This document shows, piece after piece, positions 1 to 5,830 of a stretch of 15,147 nt of DNA (position 1 is its first letter; each line of letters starts with the position of its first letter). Source of the DNA: JACQAI01 sp035507915 (GTDB taxonomy: Bacteria; Pseudomonadota; Alphaproteobacteria; Elsterales; Elsteraceae). The stretch spans positions 1 to 15,147 of the forward strand of contig DATJNS010000050.1 in assembly GCA_035507915.1 (NCBI GenBank), written 5' to 3'. Both the position numbers and the translations under genes were made by a program. The notes below the pieces were generated by a model. That model was not told where the DNA came from, ran no database searches, and saw only the letters and a list, made by a program, of their open reading frames with translations.

Positions 1-56
1 TGGGCCTTGCCGTCCCACCCGCCAGTCACCCATCATCGCGCATCGTCTCGACGTGG

Positions 57-79
57 ATGGCCGGCACGAGGCCGGCCAT
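57..79. repeat. Perfect 9-bp inverted repeat (hairpin) before the MFS gene
   Basis: ATGGCCGGC at 57-65 and GCCGGCCAT at 71-79 are exact reverse complements around a 5-base spacer (ACGAG). No T-run follows on either strand, so it is not a classical intrinsic terminator. It could be the terminator or mRNA end of a gene left of the window, or a dispersed intergenic palindrome. The rest of positions 1-115 shows no gene I can support. Confidence 0.55.
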
Positions 80-115
80 GACGACAGGTAGAACAAGCGT
101 AGGGCGGAAACTGGA

Positions 116-1381
116 GTGAGCGCGTCAGAGGCGAGGGGCGCTTCGCACGCCCAAGGCGGCGTCGAGTCCGGCTATGCATGGTTCCGCCTCGGCGTCGCGG
201 TGCTGATCAGCACGATCGGCGGCGTCGGGCTGTGGTCGGTGGTCGTCACCCTGCCGACCATCCAGGCCGAGTTCGGCGTCGCGCGCGCCGACGCCGCGCT
301 GCCCTACACCGCGACCATGATCGCCATCATGGCGGGCGGCATCCTGATGGGTCGGCTGGCCGACCGTTTCGGCGTGGTCGTGCCGCTGGTCGGCGGCGGG
401 CTGGCGCTCGGCGTCGGCTATGTCGGCTCGGCGTTCACCGTCGGCCTCGCGCAGCTGACCGTGGCGCACGTGGTGATCGGGCTGCTCGGATGCTCGGCGA
501 CCTTGGGTCCCTTGATCGCCGACATGTCGCACTGGTTCGACCGCCGGCGCGGCATCGCGGTCGCCGTCGTCGCCAGCGGCAACTACTCGGCGGGGGCGAT
601 CTGGCCGCCGATCGTGCAGCATTTCGTCGCGACGGACGGTTGGCGCCACACCCACGTCGGCATCGGGCTGTTCTGCGTCGCGACCATCGTGCCGCTCGCC
701 CTCCTGCTGCGCCGGCGCCCGCCAGCGCATGACGTCGCGCGCGCCGCCGCGGCCGCCGGCGCGGCCTCGGCCGGACTCGGCATCCCGCCGCGCCTGCTGC
801 AGTCGCTGCTCGTGATCGCGTCGGTGCTGTGCTGCGTCGCCATGTCGATGCCGCAGGTCCACCTGGTCGCCTACTGCGCCGGGCTCGGCTACGGCGCGGC
901 GCACGGCGCCGAGATGCTGTCCGTGATGCTGGTATGCGGCATCGTCAGCCGGCTTGCCTCGGGCTGGATCGCCGACCGCATCGGCGGGCTCGGCACCTTG
1001 CTGCTCGGCTCGGTGCTGCAGGGCCTCGCGCTGATCCTCTATCTGCCGTTCGACAGCCTGGCGTCCCTCTATTTGATCTCGGCGTTGTTCGGTTTGTCGC
1101 AGGGCGGCTTGTTGCCGAGCTACGCCATCATCGTGCGCGACTACTTCGCGCCGCACGAGGCCGGCACGCGGGTCGGCCTGGTGATCGCCGCCAACCTGGC
1201 CGGCATGGCGCTCGGCGGCTGGATGTCGGGCGCGCTCTACGACCTCACCGGCAGCTACCGCGCTGCGTTCCTCAACGGCGTGGCGTGGAACGTCGCCCAC
1301 GTCGCGATCGCGCTGTGGCTGGTGCTGCGCGCCGGCCGGGCGGGCGCGCCCCGCGGCGCCGCGGCAGGCGTCGCCACCTGA
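116..1381 (+). CDS. MFS transporter (monocarboxylate/oxalate-formate porter-like)
   Basis: A 421-residue inner-membrane permease of the major facilitator superfamily with about 12 hydrophobic segments. The loop 2-3 signature appears as GRLADRFG (residues 79-86), and its second-half counterpart as SGWIADRIGG. Length is normal for a 12-TM MFS protein. The start is GTG at 116. It is the only start before TM1 (from about residue 22), because an in-frame TAG lies at 89-91 and the next candidate start would cut into TM1. The ribosome-binding site is poor: GGAG at 113-116 overlaps the start. The gene is convergent with the selenoprotein gene, with 4 bases between the two stops. Overall pattern resembles OFA/monocarboxylate or CynX-like porters; the substrate (probably an organic anion) is inference. 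Confidence 0.88.
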   Translation: MSASEARGASHAQGGVESGYAWFRLGVAVLISTIGGVGLWSVVVTLPTIQAEFGVARADAALPYTATMIAIMAGGILMGRLADRFGVVVPLVGGGLALGVGYVGSAFTVGLAQLTVAHVVIGLLGCSATLGPLIADMSHWFDRRRGIAVAVVASGNYSAGAIWPPIVQHFVATDGWRHTHVGIGLFCVATIVPLALLLRRRPPAHDVARAAAAAGAASAGLGIPPRLLQSLLVIASVLCCVAMSMPQVHLVAYCAGLGYGAAHGAEMLSVMLVCGIVSRLASGWIADRIGGLGTLLLGSVLQGLALILYLPFDSLASLYLISALFGLSQGGLLPSYAIIVRDYFAPHEAGTRVGLVIAANLAGMALGGWMSGALYDLTGSYRAAFLNGVAWNVAHVAIALWLVLRAGRAGAPRGAAAGVAT

Positions 1382-1385
1382 GCGG

Positions 1386-1934
1386 TCAGCGCGTCGGCAC
1401 CAGGCAGAAGCCCTGCGCCTCGACACCGAGGGTCGGGTTGAACTTGCTGCGGAAGTTCTCGAGCGCCACCGCCGCGGTCAGCTCGACGATCTGCGCCTCG
1501 GTGAAATGCTGCTTGAGGCGCGCGAAGAACGGGTCGTCGACCTTTTGATCCGTGTAGGTGATGCGCTCGGCATATTCGAGCGCGACGCGCTCCGGTTCGC
1601 TGAACAGCTTGCTGCTGCGCCAGCTCGCGACCTCCGCCAGCTTCGCTTCGCCGCCTTCGCCTTCCATCACACGGACGGAATTGATGTCGATTCAGAACGG
1701 ACAGCCGTTGATCGAGGCGACGCGCAGATAGACCAGCGGCAGCATCGCCTTGGGCAGCTGACCCGACTCCGCGATCGATGCGCCGAGCGCCTTGGCGGCG
1801 CGCAGGATCGGGGGGCAGTGCGCCATCACCTTGGTCGGATTCAACAGACCACCGAAGGCATCGCGCTCCTTCTGGAAGAATTCCTTCAGGGTAGGATCGT
1901 TGCCTTCAGACTCGATCTCGCGCACGCGCGGCAT
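1386..1934 (-). CDS. AhpD/carboxymuconolactone decarboxylase-family selenoprotein (CxxU), UGA read as Sec
   Basis: One 182-residue protein if the in-frame UGA at complement(1692-1694) is decoded as selenocysteine 81. Residues 74-85 read S-I-N-G-C-P-F-U-I-D-I-N, so C78 and U81 form the AhpD-family redox motif as CxxU. The 101 codons after the UGA stay open and look like a normal CMD C-terminus (LFSEPERVALEYAERIT; then AQIVELTAAVALENFRSKFN). The terminal TGA is at 1386-1388. The start is ATG 1934, because GGAGGT (complement 1941-1946) sits 6 bases upstream; a GTG at 1961 would place this Shine-Dalgarno inside the gene. The AhpD proton-relay Glu and His are replaced by Pro66 and Asn85. Known of the family: AhpD-like proteins are thiol peroxidases or disulfide reductases, and Sec forms occur in bacteria. 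Alternatives are a nonsense pseudogene or a base error. The gene lies 125 bases after the ABC cluster on the same strand. Confidence 0.85.
1662..1680 (-). promoter_or_regulatory. Putative bacterial SECIS element
   Basis: In the mRNA, UUCCGUC pairs with GAUGGAA (7 bp including one G-U) around the loop CGUGU. The stem begins 11 nt after the UGA and the loop begins 19 nt after it, with G in loop position 2. Established bacterial SECIS rules are a hairpin inside the coding region just after UGA, an apical loop about 16-37 nt downstream, and a G among the first two loop bases for SelB recognition. All are met. Unlike E. coli fdhF, there is no bulged U in the stem. The hairpin was assigned by eye. 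Confidence 0.75.
1692..1694 (-). other. Selenocysteine UGA codon (Sec81)
   Basis: TCA on the plus strand is UGA in the mRNA of the CMD-family gene. It replaces the second cysteine of the CxxC motif (Cys-Pro-Phe-UGA). A single base change from TGC or TGT would give the ordinary motif. The reading frame is continuous on both sides, with no frameshift and no second premature stop. The downstream hairpin at 1662-1680 argues for recoding instead of termination. Confidence 0.82.
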
Positions 1935-1940
1935 GACGGC

Positions 1941-1946
1941 ACCTCC
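1941..1946 (-). promoter_or_regulatory. Strong Shine-Dalgarno deciding the selenoprotein start
   Basis: GGAGGT on the minus strand, followed by 6 bases (GCCGTC) and then ATG at 1934. This is a near-perfect ribosome-binding site and rules out the upstream GTG at 1961 as the preferred start. Confidence 0.85.
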
Positions 1947-1957
1947 TTCGAACGCGT

Positions 1958-1975
1958 CCACGTCGGTCGACGTGG
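1958..1975. repeat. 18-bp palindrome upstream of the selenoprotein gene
   Basis: CCACGTCG at 1958-1965 and CGACGTGG at 1968-1975 are exact reverse complements with a 2-base centre. The site is 12 bases upstream of the Shine-Dalgarno of the minus-strand gene. It could be a dimeric regulator operator, or an RNA hairpin (7-bp stem, 4-nt loop) in the 5' leader near the ribosome-binding site. Confidence 0.5.
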
Positions 1976-2013
1976 TGTCTCGCGGCGATGCTGCAAGATG
2001 TGCGCGGTGCGGG

Positions 2014-2034
2014 CCAGCGAGAAATTTTCGCTGG
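2014..2034. repeat. 21-bp near-perfect palindrome between receptor-like gene and selenoprotein gene
   Basis: Arms CCAGCGAGAA (2014-2023) and TTTTCGCTGG (2025-2034) pair at 9 of 10 positions around a central A. The AT-rich core is unusual in this GC-rich sequence. It lies 25 bases past the stop of the minus-strand gene ending at 2060. There is no T-run after it, so an operator or a processed/mRNA-end hairpin is more likely than an intrinsic terminator. Confidence 0.5.
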
Positions 2035-2059
2035 ATCTACGCGCCGTGCGAAACCGGAT

Positions 2060-2800
2060 CTAGGCCGGCGGCGCGACCGACAGGCGTCCGACCACCTTGT
2101 GGTGCTCGATCAGGCGACCGACCAGGCCCGACGCTTTCGCCTCCTCGACGAAGGCGGCGAGGAACTTGGCGCCGGCCATGTTCTTGCGCGGCGTGCCGAC
2201 AGCCTGCTGGACGGCCGTGAACTGGCCGTCGAGGATGCGCGCGCCCGGCAAGGTCGCGACGTCGGTGATCAGGCGCGGCCGCAGGCCCGCCAGGGCATCG
2301 AGCTTCTCGTCGACGAACTGCTTGAGGGCGGTGTCGAGCGTGTCGGAGCGCACCAGCTCGGCGTTCTTGATGTTGCGGTCCATCCAGAGCCCGTAGGCGC
2401 TGCGCCCCGTCACCGCGATGCGCACGCCCTTGCGGTCGACGTCGGCTATCGTCTTCAACGCCGAGCCCGCCGGCACCAGATAGGTCGCCTCGATCTCGCA
2501 ATAGGCGGCGCTGAACGCGATCGTCTCGGCGCGCTGGGGCTCGGCGCCGATCAGGCCGATGTCCCATTCGTTGGCAACGGCGGCATCGGCCAGCAAGCCC
2601 GGGTTCTTGTACGGCACCAGCTTGGCCGGCACGCCCAGGCGCTCGGCGATCGCGCGCGCCATGTCGGGCGACACGCCGTCGGGGTCGCCCGACGCCGTCT
2701 TGCCGGTGACGAGCAGGAAATTCGACATGTTGATGCCGGCGCGCAGGGCCCCGGTCGGGGCGAGCTCGGCAACGACGTCCTTGGAGGCGGCGATGGGCAT
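2060..2800 (-). CDS. Amino-acid-type ABC receptor-like protein (SBP_bac_3) without signal peptide
   Basis: A 246-residue protein with the fold pattern of family 3 solute-binding proteins: LAPTGALRAGIN at residues 13-24, GVSPDMARAIAERLGVP, NEWDIGLIGAEPQRAETIAFSAAY, and DVDRKGVRIAVTGRSAY. The usual substrate is an amino acid or similar polar molecule. No export signal precedes the mature-type sequence: translation from ATG 2800 begins MPIAASKDVVAEL. An in-frame TTG at 2809 adds only LRA, and the next upstream codon group runs into the ATPase stop at 2834-2836. It is a clear paralogue of the exported protein at 7496-8311. It is last in the ABC cluster, 33 bases after the ATPase. It may act in the cytoplasm (sensor or enzyme-like role) or have lost its signal. 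No cognate amino-acid permease is present here. Confidence 0.85.
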   Translation of the reverse strand: MPIAASKDVVAELAPTGALRAGINMSNFLLVTGKTASGDPDGVSPDMARAIAERLGVPAKLVPYKNPGLLADAAVANEWDIGLIGAEPQRAETIAFSAAYCEIEATYLVPAGSALKTIADVDRKGVRIAVTGRSAYGLWMDRNIKNAELVRSDTLDTALKQFVDEKLDALAGLRPRLITDVATLPGARILDGQFTAVQQAVGTPRKNMAGAKFLAAFVEEAKASGLVGRLIEHHKVVGRLSVAPPA

Positions 2801-2833
2801 GGCTCTCAAATCCGCGGTGGTGAGGACGCGATA

Positions 2834-3622
2834 CTACGCTGCATCCGCGCGGCGCGTCAGGGTCTCGTAGATCGCCAAGGCCAGGCGGCCGGCCTCGGGG
2901 TCGGCGCGGGTCTCGACGGTGCGCGGGCGGGCGAGCGGCACCGGCACAATGCTGGCGATCCGGCCCGGTCGCGGTGACATCACGACGATGCGGTCGGCGA
3001 GGAACACGGCCTCGGGGATCGAGTGGGTGACGAACAGGATGGTCTTGCGCTGCGCGCCGGAGGCCTCGCCCCACACTCGGAGCAGCTCGAGGTTCATGTC
3101 GTCGCGCGTCAGCGCGTCGAGCGCGCCGAACGGCTCGTCCATCAGGAGCAGCGGCGGATCGAGCAGCAGCGCGCGGCACAACGAGACGCGCTGCTGCATG
3201 CCGCCCGACAGCTCGCTCGGCCGCTTGGCGGCGAACTCCGCGAGGCCGACCAGCGCGAGCAGCGCCAGCGCGCGCTCGCGATAGGCGCGCGGGTCGAGCC
3301 GCGCGAGCTCGGCGGGCAGCAGCACGTTGTCGAGCACGCTGCGCCAGCGCAGCAGCACGGGCGCCTGGAACACCATGCCGACGGCGCGGATCGGCCGCCG
3401 TACCTCGGTGCCGTCGACCGCCACGCGGCCCGCGGTGGCGGGTCTCAGCCCGGCGACGATGCGCAGCAACGTCGACTTGCCGCAGCCGCTCGGACCGACC
3501 AGCGCCACGAATTCTCCGGGTGCGACCGTGAGCGAGACGTCGCGCAGCGCCTCGACCGGCCCGCTGTCGGCGTCATACGTCATGCCGACGCGATCGAGCG
3601 CGATCACGGCGTTGTTCGTCAT
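2834..3622 (-). CDS. ABC transporter ATP-binding protein, NitT/TauT/SsuB type
   Basis: A 262-residue nucleotide-binding subunit with all expected motifs: Walker A GPSGCGKST (43-51), Q-loop Gln86, signature LSGGM (138-142), Walker B LLLMDEP (158-164), D-loop ALD (167-169) and H-loop His200. FGALDALTR after Walker B, and the C-terminal PRPGRI, are typical of TauB/SsuB/nitrate-type ATPases. It powers import by the neighbouring permease and receptor from the cytoplasmic face. The ATG at 3622 has only a weak ribosome-binding site (GAGCAAG). A 118-base gap with a hairpin separates it from the receptor gene upstream. Its TAG stop is in frame with the following receptor-like gene. The transported substrate is not evident. 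Confidence 0.93.
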   Translation of the reverse strand: MTNNAVIALDRVGMTYDADSGPVEALRDVSLTVAPGEFVALVGPSGCGKSTLLRIVAGLRPATAGRVAVDGTEVRRPIRAVGMVFQAPVLLRWRSVLDNVLLPAELARLDPRAYRERALALLALVGLAEFAAKRPSELSGGMQQRVSLCRALLLDPPLLLMDEPFGALDALTRDDMNLELLRVWGEASGAQRKTILFVTHSIPEAVFLADRIVVMSPRPGRIASIVPVPLARPRTVETRADPEAGRLALAIYETLTRRADAA

Positions 3623-3677
3623 GTCTTGCTCGCGCTGCCGCCGCCCGCCAACCCAGCCGCGCGAGCAGGGTTGCCCA

Positions 3678-3697
3678 GAAAGCCGCTCGCGGCTTTC
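3678..3697. repeat. Intercistronic 8-bp perfect hairpin
   Basis: GAAAGCCG (3678-3685) and CGGCTTTC (3690-3697) flank a CTCG loop. It lies in the 118-base gap between the receptor and ATPase genes of the ABC cluster. A short T-run exists only inside the stem. A likely role is mRNA processing, stabilisation or partial termination that sets receptor above ATPase expression; this is inference. The rest of the gap is GC-rich and shows no gene. Confidence 0.5.
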
Positions 3698-3740
3698 GCC
3701 TGCCGCGGGTTGCGGCTGCGCGCGCGGCTGAATGGAGCCA

Positions 3741-4754
3741 TCAACGCATGGTCGCCGGCAGCTCGACCTTGGGCAGGAAGGCGTCGGTGAACACGTCCGC
3801 GCACGCGACCGTCTTGGGCAAGCCCATGTAGGTGTTCACGAGATCGACCGAGTGGCACATCTTCGCCTGGTCGATCCAGCCGATGCCGTGCTCGGCGTAG
3901 CGTTGGGTCTTCATCAGCTGCAGGCCCAGCATCATGTTGGGCTCGATGACCGATAGATCGATCTCGGGCACCTGCTTCTTGAAGATCGCCAGCGCCGCTT
4001 TCGGGTCCTGCATGACGTCGCGCCAGCCGAGATAGGCGGCCTCCAGGAAGGCGCGCAGCGCCTTCGGGCGTTCGGCCATCATCTTGGCGCTGGCGATGAT
4101 CGATATCGAATACATGTCGAAGCCGAAATCGGCCCACGGCATCATGGCGACGTTGCCTTGGCCGACCGCCTTCTCGTAGAGCGGCAGGCCGGTCGTGTAG
4201 TCGCCGACCGCATCGACCTTGCTCGTGGCCAGCGCCGCGGTCTTGGCGGACGGCTCGATGTTCACCCAGGTGACCTTGTCGCTGTCGACGCCGGTCAGCT
4301 TGGCGAACGCCGGCCACATCTGGCGCTGGCCGTCGCCCGGTGGCGCGCCGATCGTGTGGCCCTCGAGGTCCTTGGGCTTCAGGATCGCGTGGGCCTTGAG
4401 GCTGAACACGTTGAGCGGCGTCTTGTCGAACACCATGCCGACGGTCTTGATCTGAGCGCCGCGCGCCAGCGCCGCGATCACGACCGCGGCGTCGGCCAGC
4501 CCGACGTCGGCGCGGCCGGTGTCGACCTTGGCGATCGAATCGCCCGAGCCCTTGGAGTTCTCCATGGTCACGTCGAGGCCGCGCTGCTTGAAGTAGCCGC
4601 GTTCCTGCGCCACCCAGTAGGCGGCGTGGTCGCCGACCGGGAACCAGTTGAGCGCGAAGGTGATCTTCTCCTCCGCGCGCGCGGTCGTGGCGCCGCACAG
4701 CACGCCGAGCGCGATCATCGCGCCCGCCAGCGCCCGGTTCGACCAACACATCAT
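3741..4754 (-). CDS. ABC transporter periplasmic receptor, NMT1/THI5-SsuA type
   Basis: A 337-residue periplasmic solute receptor. Residues 1-27 form a signal peptide (hydrophobic run about 9-22, cleavage predicted after ARA at 27). The mature protein begins EEKITFALNWFPVGDHAAYW, the typical NMT1/THI5-like opening, followed by QERGYFKQRGLDV and the KPKDLEGHTIGAPPGDG binding-loop region. Families with this pattern bind pyrimidine precursors, sulfonates, nitrate or aromatic acids. GAGGAGGT at complement 4759-4766 fixes the start at one of two adjacent ATGs (4754 or 4751). It follows the permease gene by 13 bases. Together with the permease and ATPase it makes a complete NitT/TauT-class importer; the specific ligand cannot be told. 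Confidence 0.92.
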   Translation of the reverse strand: MMCWSNRALAGAMIALGVLCGATTARAEEKITFALNWFPVGDHAAYWVAQERGYFKQRGLDVTMENSKGSGDSIAKVDTGRADVGLADAAVVIAALARGAQIKTVGMVFDKTPLNVFSLKAHAILKPKDLEGHTIGAPPGDGQRQMWPAFAKLTGVDSDKVTWVNIEPSAKTAALATSKVDAVGDYTTGLPLYEKAVGQGNVAMMPWADFGFDMYSISIIASAKMMAERPKALRAFLEAAYLGWRDVMQDPKAALAIFKKQVPEIDLSVIEPNMMLGLQLMKTQRYAEHGIGWIDQAKMCHSVDLVNTYMGLPKTVACADVFTDAFLPKVELPATMR

Positions 4755-4767
4755 GACAACCTCCTCG

Positions 4768-5541
4768 TCACACGTCGGGGCCCTCGGCCCACGGGGCAAG
4801 ATAGCGCGACACCACGGAGACGGCGCCGAACAGCAGCAGGCCGAGGATCGAGATCCACACCAGCGCCGCGAAGGCGACCGGCGTGTTCATGCTGCTCTGG
4901 GTCGCGATGATGACGTAGCCGAGCCCGCGCTGGGAGGCGACGAACTCGCCGACGATCGCGCCGACCACGGCGGCGGTCGCCGTCACCTTCAGCGCGCTCA
5001 GGATGTAGGGATAGGCGTTGGGCACGCGGATCTTGGCGAACACCAGCCATTTCGGCGCGTTGAACACGCGCCCGAGATCCAGCATGTCGTGGTCGATCTG
5101 GGTCAGCCCGACCGCGGTGTTGATGACGACCGGAAAGAAGCCGACGAGCGCGCCGATCAGCACGTTGGGCAGGATGCCGTAGCCCAGCCAGATCATGAAC
5201 AGGGGCGCGACGGCCACCTTGGGCAGCGTGTTGACGAACACGAGGAACGGCATCAGGGCGCGCGACATCACGTCGGACCACGCGATCGCGGTGCCGAGCA
5301 GCACGCCGACCGCCGCCGCCAGCGCGAAGGCGCCGAAGATCTCGACCCCGGTCACCCAGACGTGGCGCGCCCACGGGATGTCGCCGCCGCCGAGCGCCGC
5401 CACCACCGCGAGCGGGCTCGGCAGCAGATACTCGCGGATGCCGAACAGGCTGACCGCGAGCTGCCACAGCGCCAGCAGCAGGGCGAACAGCGCCAGCGAC
5501 GGCGCATGGCGGGCCAGAGCCCGGGCGGGCGATCCGATCAG
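4768..5541 (-). CDS. ABC transporter permease, NitT/TauT type, probable CTG start
   Basis: An inner-membrane permease of the BPD_transp_1 class. The EAA loop appears as FNAPKWLVFAKIRVPNAYPY, followed by SALKVTATAAVVGAIVGEFV. The first obvious start, GTG 5406, would give 212 residues and lose the first membrane segment and the LPSPLAVV motif that begin this family. In-frame sequence upstream encodes exactly those: FALLLALWQLAVSLF, then REYLLPSPLAVVAAL. No ATG, GTG or TTG exists upstream before the in-frame TGA, but CTG at 5539-5541 is preceded by AAGGAG (complement 5550-5555) at 8-base spacing. Starting there gives 257 residues, the normal family length. It is the first gene of the ABC cluster and is divergent from the small gene at 5638. 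Confidence 0.88.
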   Translation of the reverse strand: MIGSPARALARHAPSLALFALLLALWQLAVSLFGIREYLLPSPLAVVAALGGGDIPWARHVWVTGVEIFGAFALAAAVGVLLGTAIAWSDVMSRALMPFLVFVNTLPKVAVAPLFMIWLGYGILPNVLIGALVGFFPVVINTAVGLTQIDHDMLDLGRVFNAPKWLVFAKIRVPNAYPYILSALKVTATAAVVGAIVGEFVASQRGLGYVIIATQSSMNTPVAFAALVWISILGLLLFGAVSVVSRYLAPWAEGPDV

Positions 5542-5549
5542 CTCAGGGA

Positions 5550-5555
5550 CTCCTT
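5550..5555 (-). promoter_or_regulatory. Shine-Dalgarno supporting a CTG start of the permease
   Basis: AAGGAG on the minus strand lies 8 bases before CTG at 5541. It is the only good ribosome-binding site in the region and matches the position needed for a full-length permease. Confidence 0.65.
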
Positions 5556-5592
5556 GCGCGAGCGCCGTCGACCCGTCAGTTAATCACGAAGC

Positions 5593-5617
5593 CGGGTGGG
5601 CACCAAACGCCCGCCCG
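5593..5617 (+). promoter_or_regulatory. Leader hairpin before the small RHH-like gene
   Basis: CGGGTGGGC (5593-5601) pairs with GCCCGCCCG (5609-5617) across a 7-base loop ACCAAAC. The stem is 9 bp with one U-G wobble in plus-strand RNA. It ends 8 bases before the GGAGG ribosome-binding site of the downstream gene, so it could affect translation. It also lies in the shared 96-base region between divergent genes. Confidence 0.4.
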
Positions 5618-5637
5618 ATCGGATCGGAGGCGTGCGG

Positions 5638-5826
5638 ATGAGCGGCAAGAAACTCAGGGTCGCGTTCGAGATCCATCCCGACAGCGTCGAGATGTTGATG
5701 CGCGCCGCCGAGCAGCATGGGCTGCCCGACGTCTCGAAGGCGCTGCGCTGCCTGCTCGACTACGCGGCGACCGACGGCGACTGGGCGGCGATCTTCGGTA
5801 CGGTGCGCTGCCGGCGCTGCGGCTGA
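5638..5826 (+). CDS. Small conserved-type protein, ribbon-helix-helix-like with CxxC tail
   Basis: A 62-residue protein. The start is ATG 5638, supported by GGAGG at 5626-5630 (7-base spacing). Residues 6-12 (LRVAFEI) look like a beta strand, 14-27 an amphipathic helix, then the turn GLPD, and 31-44 a second helix (VSKALRCLLDYAAT). This order resembles ribbon-helix-helix DNA-binding proteins. The tail ends RCRRCG, with Cys58-x-x-Cys61 able to bind metal or form a disulfide. It is divergent from the ABC cluster and convergent with the PhyH gene (4 bases between stops). If it binds DNA, the divergent promoter is the obvious target; this is inference. I do not recognise a named gene. Confidence 0.75.
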   Translation: MSGKKLRVAFEIHPDSVEMLMRAAEQHGLPDVSKALRCLLDYAATDGDWAAIFGTVRCRRCG

Positions 5827-5830
5827 GGCG

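Noticed and set aside
1..36. Possible start of a minus-strand gene leaving the left edge (ATG-ATG at 36-31)
   Set aside because: Only 12 codons are visible, with no convincing ribosome-binding site or recognisable sequence.
57..79. Rho-independent terminator
   Set aside because: The stem is perfect, but there is no T-run on either strand, so only an inverted repeat is claimed.
125..1426. Long antisense open frames opposite real genes (also 2037-3179, 3619-4749, 5717-6904, 8200-9351, 12986-14317)
   Set aside because: They are Arg/Ala/Gly/His-rich low-complexity translations expected opposite or out of frame with GC-rich genes, and they show no recognisable domain.
1386..1934. Nonsense pseudogene of a CMD protein
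   Set aside because: Possible but less likely: only one lesion, at the exact redox Cys codon, with intact sequence on both sides and SECIS geometry. Kept as the main alternative until selABCD is checked.
1692..1961. Separate 89-residue protein ending at Cys-Pro-Phe, with a second 94-residue gene at 1386-1670
   Set aside because: Both halves belong to one CMD domain in the same frame, the second half has no ribosome-binding site, and the UGA has a SECIS-like hairpin. The upstream GTG start also ignores the GGAGGT before ATG 1934.
2801..2836. ATPase fused to the receptor-like protein by read-through of the TAG at 2834-2836
   Set aside because: The frames agree, but this has a one-in-three chance. 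There is an ATG at 2800 and no recoding signal was seen.
5577..5606. Promoter for the ABC cluster (TTGGTG with TTAACT at 17-base spacing, minus strand)
   Set aside because: Each element matches the consensus at only about three of six bases, too weak to annotate.
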